A stretch of 64,000 nt of DNA from Vibrio nereis NBRC 15637 (GTDB taxonomy: Bacteria > Pseudomonadota > Gammaproteobacteria > Enterobacterales > Vibrionaceae), in the NCBI RefSeq assembly GCF_001591105.1, contig NZ_BCUD01000007.1, forward strand, positions 62,001 through 126,000, given 5' to 3'. The notes under the pieces are model-generated. The model ran no database searches. It worked only from the letters and a program-made list of their open reading frames with translations, and was not told the origin of the DNA. How positions within the stretch are numbered: position 1 is the first letter of the stretch; every line of letters starts with the position of its first letter. A program made the position numbers and the translations under genes. Shown here in pieces: positions 47,468-56,514 of this stretch.

Positions 47468-47536
47468 CAACAATAGTTGTCCATAAGAGCTGAGGTAGCC
47501 TATAAAAGAAGGAACACTTAATGTTAGGGAACGTTT

Positions 47537-47851
47537 ATGACAAGTCTGTTTGACGATGTGCCTAGTCATCTTTCTAGTGAGATTTTCGAAGACTTGGTGA
47601 ATGCCAAAGGGGTTAGAGTGGAAAGAATTCTCTCGTACGGGCACACCTCTCCTGAGAAAGGTTGGTACGACCAAGAAGAAAATGAGTGGGTTTTAGTGCT
47701 CGAAGGGTATGGCGTTCTTGAATTTGAAGATGGTCGGCGTATCAAGCTAAAAGCGGGTGATTACCTTAATATTGAGCCTCACGAAAAGCACAAAGTTGTC
47801 GAAACGTCATCTAATACAGTCACAATATGGTTGGCTATCTTTTACCAATAG
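47537..47851 (+). CDS. Small cupin-domain protein
   Basis: 104 residues forming one cupin barrel. Motif 1 covers the W-VLVLEGYGVLEFEDG stretch with weak metal ligands; motif 2 is LKAGDYLNIEPHEKHKV, with His ligands. It resembles YhhW/ectoine-type small cupins found alone in genomes. The substrate is unknown. The ATG at 47537 follows AGGGAACG. Confidence 0.85.
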   Translation: MTSLFDDVPSHLSSEIFEDLVNAKGVRVERILSYGHTSPEKGWYDQEENEWVLVLEGYGVLEFEDGRRIKLKAGDYLNIEPHEKHKVVETSSNTVTIWLAIFYQ

Positions 47852-47955
47852 CGTGTACGGCTGGTTCTATGCTTTAGAGATGTAGACCCGTACTAATCAC
47901 TATCAGCTACAACAACTAGCGATTCTGTGTTTCAGAACCGCTAGCGTATATATTG

Positions 47956-48813
47956 CTAAGGTTTGAGCTTTAATACCGCATCAATATCTTCTGCTGAGTG
48001 CCTTTCTGGTAATTGCTCCCAGTCTTCGCCCCAGTCTCGGTTGATAATTCGACCGCGTTGAACCGCCGCCCGAGCATCAATCATTTCTGCCCAGCGCTTA
48101 ACGTTTTGGTAGCTATCAACATCTAAAAACTCTGCAGCATCGTACGCTCTACCGAGCACTAAGCTTCCGTACCAAGGCCAAATCGCCATATCTGCAATGC
48201 TGTACTCTTCACCAGCAATGAAAGTGTGTTTAGCCAGTTGTTTGTCTAGCACATCCAATTGACGCTTCGCTTCCATAGCAAAACGGTTAATTGGGTATTC
48301 AAATTTTTCTGGCGCATAAGCATAAAAGTGGCCAAATCCTCCGCCCAAATACGGAGCAGAGCCTTGTAACCAGAATAGCCAGTTCATCACCTCGGTGCGA
48401 GAGGCCACCTCAGTAGGTAAGAAATGGCCAAACTTTTCAGCCAAGTAAAATAGAATATTGCCTGATTCAAAAACTCTAATTGGCGTTTTACCTGAATGGT
48501 CAACCAAAGCTGGGATCTTAGAATTTGGGTTTGCATCGACAAAACCAGAACCAAATTGATCACCATCGCCAATCTTAATTAGGTAAGCGTCATACTCTGC
48601 TTCACTTACTCCAAGTGCGAGTAGCTCTTCCAGCATGATGGTCACTTTTTGGCCGTTAGGCGTGCCCATTGAATAGAGCTGTAGAGGGTGTGAACCAACT
48701 GGCAGAGGTTGCTCATGGCGTGCCCCAGAATCAGGACGATTAATGCTCGCCCACTGACCGCCATTTTCTTCGTCCATTGTCCAAACTTTTGGGGGTACGT
48801 ATTGGTTTGTCAT
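47956..48813 (-). CDS. yghU: Glutathione S-transferase, YghU type (disulfide-bond reductase)
   Basis: 285 residues. N-terminal extension, thioredoxin-like domain with GTPNGQKVTIMLEE (about 50-63), PNSKIPALVDHSG and the ESGNILFYLAEK glutathione site, then an all-helical C-terminal domain (SIADMAIWPWYG). The layout and extension match YghU, which binds two glutathiones and reduces disulfides of organic hydroperoxides. Full length. Confidence 0.93.
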   Translation of the reverse strand: MTNQYVPPKVWTMDEENGGQWASINRPDSGARHEQPLPVGSHPLQLYSMGTPNGQKVTIMLEELLALGVSEAEYDAYLIKIGDGDQFGSGFVDANPNSKIPALVDHSGKTPIRVFESGNILFYLAEKFGHFLPTEVASRTEVMNWLFWLQGSAPYLGGGFGHFYAYAPEKFEYPINRFAMEAKRQLDVLDKQLAKHTFIAGEEYSIADMAIWPWYGSLVLGRAYDAAEFLDVDSYQNVKRWAEMIDARAAVQRGRIINRDWGEDWEQLPERHSAEDIDAVLKLKP

Positions 48814-48937
48814 TGCTATTCCTTATTCAGATTGTTCGATGACTCTAATCATAATTGGGATGGTGACGATAAATACAAACCCTAAACTAAAAAATGGTTT
48901 AGATCTAATGGTGCTGATTAAGGAGAGAAAAGTATAA

Positions 48938-48965
48938 AGAAGCCAGGAAAGTATCACTGGCTTCT
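48938..48965 (-). terminator. Terminator after the HAD phosphatase gene
   Basis: AGAAGCCAG/CTGGCTTCT stem with a 10-nt loop and TTTATACTTTT downstream on the minus strand. Confidence 0.82.
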
Positions 48966-48978
48966 ACGTAGGCGATGA

Positions 48979-49623
48979 CTATTTTTGAAGGTAAGCCAGA
49001 ACATCAGAGAGGGACGGCATAATATGATGATTAAGGCTTTTGATCTCTTCACAAGGCTCAACCAAATCTGGGATTTGGAAGGTTGTCATATTGGCGGATA
49101 CGGCACTTCGAACCCCGTTATTTGAATCTTCGAATGCGAGGCAGTGTTCTGCTCTTACTTGCAAACGGCTGGCCGCGAGTAAATAGATTTCTGGATCTGG
49201 CTTCCCCCGAGAAACCTCACAACCACAAGTTAGGCTATCAAAGTAGCGATCTAAGCCTGCGAGCCTCAGTTTTACCGACGCAACGTCTTTGTGCGTAGAA
49301 GTGGCAACCGCAGTCGGGACGTTATTCTCGTTTAACCACTCCAGTAACTCGACCACGCCTTGTTTTACAGGGATAGGCTGATGCTTGACGATGGCGTTGT
49401 AGCTCTTGCGCCACTCTTCGTGGAGTTCATCAAGGTTATCACCGTAGGCTTTGCGAAATATTTTCTCTATGCCAGCGGCATTGCGACCAATAATGGAAAG
49501 GTAAACCTCTTCGTAAAAGGGTTGATTCACGGTTTCGCAAGCTTGTTTGAACACTCGCATGCAGACACGCTCAGTGTCGAGTAGTAGGCCATCCATATCA
49601 AAAATGGCTGCTTGAAATTTCAT
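48979..49623 (-). CDS. HAD-superfamily phosphatase (beta-phosphoglucomutase-like, subfamily IA)
   Basis: 214 residues. Motif I is FDMDGLLLDTE (Asp 9 and 11), motif II Thr is in VATSTHKD (about 110), and motif III/IV covers GKPDPEIYLLA and FEDSNNGV. The helical cap near the N-terminus makes it subfamily IA. E. coli relatives act on sugar phosphates, such as YieH and YqaB. Its substrate is unassigned. It is divergent from the dehydrogenase at 49829. Confidence 0.9.
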   Translation of the reverse strand: MKFQAAIFDMDGLLLDTERVCMRVFKQACETVNQPFYEEVYLSIIGRNAAGIEKIFRKAYGDNLDELHEEWRKSYNAIVKHQPIPVKQGVVELLEWLNENNVPTAVATSTHKDVASVKLRLAGLDRYFDSLTCGCEVSRGKPDPEIYLLAASRLQVRAEHCLAFEDSNNGVRSAVSANMTTFQIPDLVEPCEEIKSLNHHIMPSLSDVLAYLQK

Positions 49624-49828
49624 GGTACGACTTATTTATACAACGTAAAGAGTTACTGTCATTCTGGCACAGTTGGCGTAGCGAGTAAAAGAGCTGCTCT
49701 ATTGGTGAGATCAATATACAGGTGATTGGTAGAAAGTTGCTTTTGGTTAGTGAATTGTAACTGAATTGTTTAGTACACTGCCAAGATAACAAATCAATTG
49801 AATAATTCACTAATCAGCGGAGAAAGTA

Positions 49829-50710
49829 ATGAATAACAAGAAGGTAGCATTTGTTGGCTTAGGAGTAATGGGATATCCAATGGCAGGGTATCTGAGCAAA
49901 GCGGGTTACAGCACCAAGGTATTCAACCGCACAAAAGCGAAAGCAGACACGTGGGCAAGCGAGTATCAAGGGCAAGCGTGCGAAACGCCTAAGCAAGCAG
50001 CATTAGACGCTGATGTCGTATTTGTATGTGTAGGTAATGATGACGATGTACGCAGCGTGGTTTTTGGCGAAGATGGCATTCTGGCTGGGCTGAAGCCGGG
50101 TGCAGTGCTGGTGGATCACACCACAACTTCGGCTGATCTTGCGATCGAGCTAGCGGCTGCGGCAAAAGAGAATGGTAACAGCTTTATTGATGCGCCCGTA
50201 TCAGGTGGTCAAGCTGGCGCAGAAAATGGCGTTCTTACTATTATGTGTGGTGGTGATCAGAGCGTGTTTGACGTGGTGGCACCAGTGATGGATGTTTACG
50301 CAAAACAAATCACGTTGCTTGGGGAAAATGGACAAGGTCAGCGCTGTAAGATGGTTAACCAAATCTGTATTGGTGGCATTCTGCAAGGTTTAAGTGAAGC
50401 CTTGCTGCTTGCACAAAAGTCAGGCCTAGACATTGAACAGGTCGTCGACACGCTAAAACATGGCGCTGCGGGATCTTGGCAGATGGAGAATCGCGCTGTC
50501 ACTATGGCACAAGATAAGTTCGATTTTGGCTTTGCGATTGATTGGATGCGTAAAGATCTTGGTTTCTGCCTGGAAGAAGCGGAGCGAGTGGGGATTGAAT
50601 TACCGTTGACCAAAAATGTGGATGAACAATACGCGCAGTTGCAACAAGAAGGCTTAGGTCGAATGGATACGTCGGTACTGTTTAAGTCGGTTGCCAAAAA
50701 TCAGAAATAG
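49829..50710 (+). CDS. NAD(P)-dependent beta-hydroxyacid dehydrogenase (3-hydroxyisobutyrate/tartronate-semialdehyde class)
   Basis: 293 residues. Rossmann start FVGLGVMGYPMAGYL, the substrate loop DAPVSGGQAGAENG (about 123-136), the catalytic Lys in GQRCKMVNQ (about 172-175), and an all-helical C-terminal domain. The class includes GarR, MmsB and succinic-semialdehyde reductases, and the specific substrate is not readable here. A terminator follows. Confidence 0.9.
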   Translation: MNNKKVAFVGLGVMGYPMAGYLSKAGYSTKVFNRTKAKADTWASEYQGQACETPKQAALDADVVFVCVGNDDDVRSVVFGEDGILAGLKPGAVLVDHTTTSADLAIELAAAAKENGNSFIDAPVSGGQAGAENGVLTIMCGGDQSVFDVVAPVMDVYAKQITLLGENGQGQRCKMVNQICIGGILQGLSEALLLAQKSGLDIEQVVDTLKHGAAGSWQMENRAVTMAQDKFDFGFAIDWMRKDLGFCLEEAERVGIELPLTKNVDEQYAQLQQEGLGRMDTSVLFKSVAKNQK

Positions 50711-50764
50711 AGCATGCAAGCAGAGAGAATGATTAAGTTCACTCCAAGCCACTGATCAGTATGT

Positions 50765-50793
50765 AAGAGATGCTTTTAGCATCTCTTTTTTTA
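50765..50793 (+). terminator. Terminator after the beta-hydroxyacid dehydrogenase gene
   Basis: AAGAGATGC/AGCATCTCT stem with loop TTTT, then TTTTTTTATT. Confidence 0.93.
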
Positions 50794-50920
50794 TTCAGGG
50801 CGGTAAATATGCCTACTCTCTAAACTGTCAGATCTGCAATCTTATTTTATTGGCATATGCTATTAATTGTTTTTGGCATAGGCTAATAACGTCCTAGCCA
50901 AATGATGCCAGAGGAATGCT

Positions 50921-51202
50921 ATGCCAAGACCAAAAATCCAACGCCGAGTTTGTGGCAGAGCCGCGCACACCTGTTTTAAGCCCAATGGTGTACCACTTAG
51001 CCAATTAGACTCGATGACTATCCTGCCTGATGAGTTAGAAGCACTTCGCCTCGCCGATCTCGAAGGGATGAGCCAACAAGAGGCGGCAGAACAAATGGGG
51101 GTTTCAAGGCAAACATTTGGTAACACAGTGAAGAAAGCAAGATGGAAAGTCGCGAAGAGCTTAGTTGAAGGTAACGCGCTTATTTTTCCACCTAAGGAGT
51201 AA
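50921..51202 (+). CDS. DUF134-family predicted DNA-binding protein
   Basis: 93 residues. N-terminal MPRPKIQRRVCGRA with Cys residues, then a sigma-70-region-4-like helix-turn-helix (EALRLADLEGMSQQEAAEQMGVSRQTFGNTV). DUF134 proteins often lie next to iron-molybdenum-cofactor-type genes, as here, and probably regulate them. First gene of a three-gene operon, followed 3 bp later. Confidence 0.9.
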   Translation: MPRPKIQRRVCGRAAHTCFKPNGVPLSQLDSMTILPDELEALRLADLEGMSQQEAAEQMGVSRQTFGNTVKKARWKVAKSLVEGNALIFPPKE

Positions 51203-51205
51203 ATC

Positions 51206-51688
51206 ATGATCTATGCCATTCCCAATGATGGTTTGCACGTCGCTAATCATTTTATGAAAGCGCCCTATATTGCTCTCTACAACGAGCAAGGTTTGGTCAA
51301 AAATATCCCTAATGCTGCTTTGGAGGGCGGTTGTAAGGCCAAGTCTCAGTTACTTAATCAGCTTAAAGAGTTACGTGTTAAGGCGGTTATCGCCAGAAAC
51401 ATTGGTGAGCGTTCCTTAGCCAAGTTACTCCGTCACAATATCGGTGTCTACCGCGTTGCTAAGCGCGTGGAGTTAGACGCAGTGCTTACGAGCGATCTCA
51501 CTAAGCTGGCATCGAGTGAGCAAGGTAGGCCGTCTATTCAGCATCGAAATAAGACAAGTTGCTCAGGATGCTCAGGCGCTAAGGAAAAGGCGGCGTCACG
51601 GTTACAGTCTTCGGCTTTGTCTAGCTCTCCTAGGCGAGATCGTTTCAACCTGAGGTTTGCTAAACTTATAGGTAAACAAGGAGAGTAA
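51206..51688 (+). CDS. Dinitrogenase iron-molybdenum cofactor (NifX/NifB C-terminal) family protein
   Basis: 160 residues. The N-terminal half (about 1-110) is the FeMo-co binding-type fold (AIPNDGLHVANHFMKAPYIALYN). A CSGCSG cluster-like motif follows at about residue 118, then a basic tail. No nitrogenase genes are near. Members of this family carry iron-sulfur or cofactor intermediates. It lies between DUF134 and the NqrM-like gene. Confidence 0.87.
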   Translation: MIYAIPNDGLHVANHFMKAPYIALYNEQGLVKNIPNAALEGGCKAKSQLLNQLKELRVKAVIARNIGERSLAKLLRHNIGVYRVAKRVELDAVLTSDLTKLASSEQGRPSIQHRNKTSCSGCSGAKEKAASRLQSSALSSSPRRDRFNLRFAKLIGKQGE

Positions 51689-51689
51689 A

Positions 51690-51884
51690 ATGACGTGGTT
51701 GTTTGCCTTTTTAGGCTTTATGGTAGTGATATTCCTGATGGCATTAGGCGTTATCTTTCACAACAAACGGATTCAAGGGAGTTGTGGTGGATTGGGCAGC
51801 GTCGGGGTAGATAAAGTGTGTAACTGTGAAACTTCATGTAGTGAAAAAAAGCTTTATCAAATCTCTGAGCCTGATGACTCTTGA
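51690..51884 (+). CDS. NqrM-like small membrane protein (Na+-NQR maturation factor type)
   Basis: 64 residues: one N-terminal membrane helix (about 3-24), then GSCGGLGSVGVDKVCNCE with further Cys. This four-Cys pattern is typical of NqrM (DUF539), needed for Fe insertion into Na+-translocating NADH:quinone reductase. No nqr genes are in the window, and Vibrio normally encode nqrM beside apbE and nqrA-F, so this is probably a second copy. The length and Cys spacing agree with the family. Confidence 0.88.
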   Translation: MTWLFAFLGFMVVIFLMALGVIFHNKRIQGSCGGLGSVGVDKVCNCETSCSEKKLYQISEPDDS

Positions 51885-51903
51885 TACTGCTGAGTGATGA
51901 TTT

Positions 51904-51932
51904 GAGCCGCCCCTTAGTCTGAGGCGGCTTCT
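51904..51932. terminator. Terminator between nqrM-like gene and yqfB
   Basis: GAGCCGCC/GGCGGCTTC stem with an 11-nt loop lies between convergent genes; the T-run is short. Confidence 0.75.
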
Positions 51933-51935
51933 TAC

Positions 51936-52250
51936 TTAGGCTAATTCGTAGCTAATCACATACAGTGTATCTGTATTTGGGTAGATCTCTCGGATCAGCG
52001 CTTTTAGCTTCGGCAGTTCCATAAATTCTTGCTGTGCGTGGAACTCGTTGATGTCGTCAAAATGGAGCGGCTCAACGGACAAAATTTTAATCTCACAAAC
52101 TTTCTTGTCTGTCTCAAGTGTGAAAACTTCCACCGTTGTACCTGGCACATAGTGAGACTCTGACTCATCACGAATCGTAATCGTCTTTTTACCCGCTACG
52201 ATGGACGGTGTTAAAAACTCAAAGAAGGTGATTTTTGTCGGAGCGTTCAT
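51936..52250 (-). CDS. yqfB: N4-acetylcytidine amidohydrolase, ASCH domain
   Basis: 104 residues. The ASCH hallmark is ITFFEFLTPSIVAGKKTITIRDESESHY (the catalytic Lys and Thr lie in KKTITIR), with PNTDTLYVISYE at the C-terminus. It matches YqfB (about 103 residues), which removes acetate from N4-acetylcytidine. The ATG overlaps the rhlE stop by 4 bp. Confidence 0.9.
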   Translation of the reverse strand: MNAPTKITFFEFLTPSIVAGKKTITIRDESESHYVPGTTVEVFTLETDKKVCEIKILSVEPLHFDDINEFHAQQEFMELPKLKALIREIYPNTDTLYVISYELA

Positions 52251-53446
52251 GACTCTTCCTGTTTTTGGCGCTTGTGCTTAGGCACATAGTTCAGGATAGA
52301 AATAGGCACTGGTTTGCGGGGTTCAAACCCTTCAATTTCACGGCGTTCAATCAAGTGGCCTAAACGGCTTTCGATCATACACAGGTTTTTGAAATTGTCT
52401 TTGGAGACAAATGAAATCGCTTCGCCTTGCGCGTCTGCACGACCCGTACGGCCAATGCGGTGTACGTATTCATCGGCAGGGAATGGTAAGTCGTAGTTAA
52501 TCACTCGTTCTAGACCTTCAATATCAATACCGCGCGCGCCAACACCAGTTGCGATCATGTATTTGATCTTGCCTGCTTTGAAGTCTTCTAACAAACGTAG
52601 GCGAATGGCTTGACTACGACCACTATGGAAAGCTTCTGCTTCAATGCCCCGTTTTTCTAGCTGCTGAGCTAGCTTAGCTGCGCCATGTTTGGTTTCAATA
52701 AAGATCAGTGCTTGGTTCCAATTATTTTCTTGAATCAGATGGCTAAGCAGCGCTGACTTTTTATCTTTATCAACAGTGATGAGCCATTGCTCGATGTTTT
52801 TCTTTGACGCTTGATTAGCGGCAATCGAAATTTCGAATGGGTTGTGTACAGCGGATTTAGCCAGATCGCGAACTTTATTCGACAGTGTGGCGGAAAAGAG
52901 TAGGTGCTGGATGTCTGTTGGAAGGCGGTCGAGGATCTTGTTGATGTCGTCAATGAACCCCATATCTAACATGCGATCCGCTTCGTCCAAGACCAGCATT
53001 TCAACCTCTTCAAAGTACACGGCACGTTTACCATACATATCAAGCAAACGGCCAGGCGTCGCAACAAGAATATCGACGCCTTCAATCAATGCTTGTTTTT
53101 GCGCTTTTTCATCCACACCGCCATACATCGCAAGTGAGGTGAGGTTCAAGTTCTGACCGTAGTCACGTACTTTTTGTTCAACTTGTTCTGCCAGCTCACG
53201 CGTTGGTGTCAGAATAAGTGCGCGAATACGTTTCTTACGCTGAGTGTCACCTCGCGCTAGCTTTTCAAGAATAGGAAGCACAAAGCTCGCCGTTTTACCT
53301 GTTCCCGTTTGAGCCGCGGCAATAAGGTCTTCGCCTTTTAAAATGGCTGGGATCGCTTTGGTTTGAATAGTGGTTGGTTTGTCGTAACCAAGCTCACGAA
53401 TTGCATCTGTGATAGGTTGGCTTAAACCAAGTTTTGAAAAAGGCAT
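52247..53446 (-). CDS. rhlE: DEAD-box ATP-dependent RNA helicase, RhlE-like
   Basis: 399 residues. Q motif (MPFSKLGLSQPITDAIRELGYDKPTTIQ), motif I AAQTGTGKTA, motif II VLDEADRMLDMGF, motif III LFSATLS, motif VI HRIGRTGRA. It has a short basic tail (KHKRQKQEES). It unwinds short RNA duplexes and assists ribosome and RNA turnover. It is coupled to yqfB. Confidence 0.9.
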   Translation of the reverse strand: MPFSKLGLSQPITDAIRELGYDKPTTIQTKAIPAILKGEDLIAAAQTGTGKTASFVLPILEKLARGDTQRKKRIRALILTPTRELAEQVEQKVRDYGQNLNLTSLAMYGGVDEKAQKQALIEGVDILVATPGRLLDMYGKRAVYFEEVEMLVLDEADRMLDMGFIDDINKILDRLPTDIQHLLFSATLSNKVRDLAKSAVHNPFEISIAANQASKKNIEQWLITVDKDKKSALLSHLIQENNWNQALIFIETKHGAAKLAQQLEKRGIEAEAFHSGRSQAIRLRLLEDFKAGKIKYMIATGVGARGIDIEGLERVINYDLPFPADEYVHRIGRTGRADAQGEAISFVSKDNFKNLCMIESRLGHLIERREIEGFEPRKPVPISILNYVPKHKRQKQEES

Positions 53447-53519
53447 GATGACACTCTGAATCTATAATATGGGTAGGCTTGTCGCCTAAATTTGTTGGCG
53501 CAGAGTTTAGCACAACCTA

Positions 53520-53993
53520 TTACTCAGGCATCACAATTTCAGTGACGATTTCTGTTTTGACCGAATTGGCGATAAAGCAATGCTCATGCGCTAAGTGGTG
53601 CATCTTTTCCAACTGTTCGTAACTAGGCTGTTTGTCACCGGAGAAGGTAATTATGGGTTTAAGGGTGACGTGGGTTACCGACGTTCGGCCTTGCTTGTCT
53701 TCTTCCATAATACCAACCGCATGATCGGTGTACGCGTCGATCACATAGCGACGTTTAGCTGCGATACCCAGAAAGGTCAGCATGTGGCAGCTAGAAATCG
53801 CAGCAATAAAGGCTTCTTCCGGGTCTACATTTTCTTCTACTGAATAGGGCAGCGGAATCACATGGGGTGAGGCCGACCCTGGCACTGTAACACCACCATC
53901 AAACTCCCATGTATGGCCTCGGCTATATTGGTTGTCTTTGAACGCTTCGGTTGGGTTGCGCTTCCAGTAAACGGTCGCTGTGTAGTCTGACAT
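53520..53993 (-). CDS. OsmC-family peroxiredoxin-like protein
   Basis: About 157 residues from ATG 53993 (AGGAAGG, spacing 7), starting MSDYTATVYWKRNPTEAF. It has the Ohr/OsmC fold: EEAFIAAISSCHMLTFLGIAAKRR with the conserved reactive Cys, and a second Cys in HEHCFIANSVKTE. It reduces organic hydroperoxides. The longer frame (188 aa) uses an unlikely upstream start. Confidence 0.9.
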   Translation of the reverse strand: MSDYTATVYWKRNPTEAFKDNQYSRGHTWEFDGGVTVPGSASPHVIPLPYSVEENVDPEEAFIAAISSCHMLTFLGIAAKRRYVIDAYTDHAVGIMEEDKQGRTSVTHVTLKPIITFSGDKQPSYEQLEKMHHLAHEHCFIANSVKTEIVTEIVMPE

Positions 53994-54065
53994 GTAGAAC
54001 CTTCCTTGTGGGCGAGAATGTTTGGATTCTACACATGTTTTGAGTGTCAATGCTGGATAGAAAAA

Positions 54066-54090
54066 AGGGTTGCCTTTAAAAGACAACCCT
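54066..54090 (-). terminator. Terminator, minus strand
   Basis: AGGGTTG/CAACCCT stem with an 11-nt loop, followed by TTTTTT on the minus strand. It lies directly after the charged secreted protein gene. Confidence 0.88.
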
Positions 54091-54101
54091 AATCACATTT
54101 T

Positions 54102-54581
54102 TTATTCACCCCAGCATTCTTGCTTGGTTTTGCCAGACTTCATGCACTCTTGAAGTTTCATGGCCTTATCTTTATTACCCTTGGCGTTGTTTTTCGCTTC
54201 CTCGGCTTTCTTCATGCCTTTATGACGCTTTTCTTCGCCGTATTTCTTACCTTTCTCTTGGTTTTTACGCCCTTCTCGCGTCATTTCTTCTTGGTATTTG
54301 CGTGTTTCTCGTTTTGTTTCTTCACGGTCCTTTCGTGCCTCACGGCGCATTTCTTCTTTTTTCTTTTCTTGTTCCAAAAGCCACTTTTGTTCTTCTTTTT
54401 TCATTTCTCGATTCAGTTGGCCTTGCTCTTTTTTGATCTCTTTAGCGATTTCATCTTTGCTTGTTGCTTCAGCTTGCTTAATACCCTCTACAAACAGTTT
54501 CTGCTCTTCATCGTTCGCTATAGCGTAAGTAGAAAGTGAACCCAGAACACAGATTATCGAAGTAGTCAGTAGCTTATTCAT
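54102..54581 (-). CDS. Secreted charged-repeat protein, hypothetical
   Basis: 159 residues. Sec signal peptide (about 1-22, ending AIAN). The rest is an extremely charged Lys/Glu/Arg helix (for example KKEEMRREARKDREETKRETRK), predicted as a single long coiled coil or disordered helix, with two Cys at the C-terminus (QECMKSGKTKQECWGE). No family is recognised. It is likely periplasmic. Low-complexity composition may make homology searches misleading. Confidence 0.75.
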   Translation of the reverse strand: MNKLLTTSIICVLGSLSTYAIANDEEQKLFVEGIKQAEATSKDEIAKEIKKEQGQLNREMKKEEQKWLLEQEKKKEEMRREARKDREETKRETRKYQEEMTREGRKNQEKGKKYGEEKRHKGMKKAEEAKNNAKGNKDKAMKLQECMKSGKTKQECWGE

Positions 54582-54744
54582 TCGTCTCTCCTAAATATAA
54601 TTATTATTGCGTGCGCAGTTATAAGTTTTGGGCGCTGATGACATGAATGTCAATTAAGGCTCTTAGCTTACTCACTAAGAGCTCAGTAATTTAGGAGTGA
54701 GGAAAGAGCATTGGCTCAGGATCTCAAAGTAGAGTCTGAGCTGC

Positions 54745-56424
54745 TTAAAACTCAGACTCTGCCTGGAAAGTCATCGCTTCTTTTGTATACGGGTGCTCTA
54801 ACTCGAGCCTTTCCGCATGCAGATGAAGGCGGTTTTCTTTTTCACCATAAAGCCCATCACCCACCATTGGCATGTTAAGTCCTAAGTGGTGAGCACAGTG
54901 GACTCGAAGCTGATGAGTACGACCTGTTTTTGGGTATAGGTACAGTTTAGAACGGCCACCTTGAACTTCGATCCGTTCCCAGTAGGTTTCTGCTGGTTTT
55001 CCATGCTCGAAACAAACCAACTGGCGAGGGCGGTCTTCAGGGTCGCCGCGCATCGGCAGAGTTATCTCACCATTCAAAGATTGAACTTCGCCTTCTAGTA
55101 AAGCGACATAGCGTTTTTGCACGCTGCGAGAGATAAACTGCTTTTGCAGGCTCTTGTTCGCGCGTTTGGTAAGGGCAAATACTAGCAAGCCCGAAGTTGC
55201 CATATCGAGTCGATGGATCACAAACGGACCTTCTACATTTGGATGTCTTTGTTGAAGGCGAGTGTAGGCAGAGTCCTTAATCGTTTTTCCTGGTACTGAA
55301 AGCAGGCCAGACGGCTTGTTGACCACCACCATGGCTTCATCTTCGAATAAGATCTCTAATTCCTTATCCTCAGCCCAGTTTTCAGCAAGTGGGTTGTCAT
55401 CAACGGCCATGCCTTCCAACATGTGGCCTAAGATTGGCTGGCACTTGCTATTGCATGAAGGGTAGAACTTCGTGTGCTGGCGAATTTCTGATTTCGGTGA
55501 CACTCCCCACCAAAATTCGGCCATGGCGATAGGGGTGAAACCATGTTTAAACGCGTAGTGCAGTAATTTAGGCGCTGCGCACTCGCCTGCACCAGCGGGA
55601 GGTGTAGGGTTGGTTGTTTCAGAGAAAATCGACTTTAATGACTTCTCTTCACCGCGAATATTGAGGAAACGATATTGCTCAAACAACTTGTTCTGTAACG
55701 TATTAGAGCGTTTTTTTCGCTGCTCTTTCAGGGTATTTAGTAGTGATGTGAGTTGCTCCAGTTCAGCCTGAACGTCTGCAATCTTCGCTTCCCACTCCAG
55801 TTTTAAGTACTTCAACACATTCTTTTCGGCCACGCTTTCTTTGCCTAGTTGATCTAGGACGTTGCTCAAGTCCTGAGGTGGCAGAGTTTGTTCAGCTTGC
55901 TTACGCTGTTCTTTGCGCGCTGCACGGCCTTGAATCATTCGTTCACGCTGCGCTTGTTCTGCCTGTGAATACTCAGCTTGATAGCTTGTTAACGTCTGCT
56001 TAAGGTGCGCGAGTTTTGGGTTCGATTGGTGCTGTTTAACTTGTTCATTTATCGCCGTGATTTCTGCTAAATCGCTGCGGAAGAAGCTCTGTTCCGTCAG
56101 CATATCGAAAACAGGTGGTACGAACCCTGGTAATAAGTTTTGATCCGCTATTTTTCCAGAAAAAGCAGAAAGGAAGCCTAGTTCACCTTGCGGTGACTTA
56201 ACCAACAGAACGCCAAACATTTTGCCAGTGCCTTGCGGGTTACCATCCACGCCAAAGTCGTGCTGCCAATCGGTTTGGGTGAGCAAGTGCTGTTGTAACT
56301 GCTGTGCGGCAACTTCACACAAAGGGTGAGGTTGATAGTAAAACGGGAAGGTAAACTTATCGGGCAGTGAATAGTGGCTGATGTCTGAGGTAAAGCGGGT
56401 AAACAAGTTTTCAGGTTGGTGCAT
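54745..56424 (-). CDS. RluA-family RNA pseudouridine synthase with N-terminal extension
   Basis: About 559 residues. The N-terminal ~330 residues hold a Lys/Glu/Gln coiled coil (about 150-260) and a CNSKCQPILGHML motif. The catalytic RluA-type domain (about 355-559) has the HRLDMATSGLLVF signature with the catalytic Asp and KTGRTHQLRVH. It isomerises uridine in rRNA or tRNA. The large extension sets it apart from RluA (~220 aa). Start ATG 56424 was chosen over an in-frame GTG at 56451. Confidence 0.88.
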   Translation of the reverse strand: MHQPENLFTRFTSDISHYSLPDKFTFPFYYQPHPLCEVAAQQLQQHLLTQTDWQHDFGVDGNPQGTGKMFGVLLVKSPQGELGFLSAFSGKIADQNLLPGFVPPVFDMLTEQSFFRSDLAEITAINEQVKQHQSNPKLAHLKQTLTSYQAEYSQAEQAQRERMIQGRAARKEQRKQAEQTLPPQDLSNVLDQLGKESVAEKNVLKYLKLEWEAKIADVQAELEQLTSLLNTLKEQRKKRSNTLQNKLFEQYRFLNIRGEEKSLKSIFSETTNPTPPAGAGECAAPKLLHYAFKHGFTPIAMAEFWWGVSPKSEIRQHTKFYPSCNSKCQPILGHMLEGMAVDDNPLAENWAEDKELEILFEDEAMVVVNKPSGLLSVPGKTIKDSAYTRLQQRHPNVEGPFVIHRLDMATSGLLVFALTKRANKSLQKQFISRSVQKRYVALLEGEVQSLNGEITLPMRGDPEDRPRQLVCFEHGKPAETYWERIEVQGGRSKLYLYPKTGRTHQLRVHCAHHLGLNMPMVGDGLYGEKENRLHLHAERLELEHPYTKEAMTFQAESEF

Positions 56425-56514
56425 TTTTCTAATCACTACAGGCAAAATCACAGGGGCGTGATTTTACCTGTTTGCGTTGGGATTGCCAGTGGTTGCGCGA
56501 TTGCTTAGGTATGC

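Noticed and set aside
54120..54539. Phe/Leu-rich 139-codon ORF opposite the charged secreted gene
   Set aside because: It arises because Lys/Glu codons read backwards give Phe/Leu. The minus strand has the signal peptide, ribosome site and terminator.
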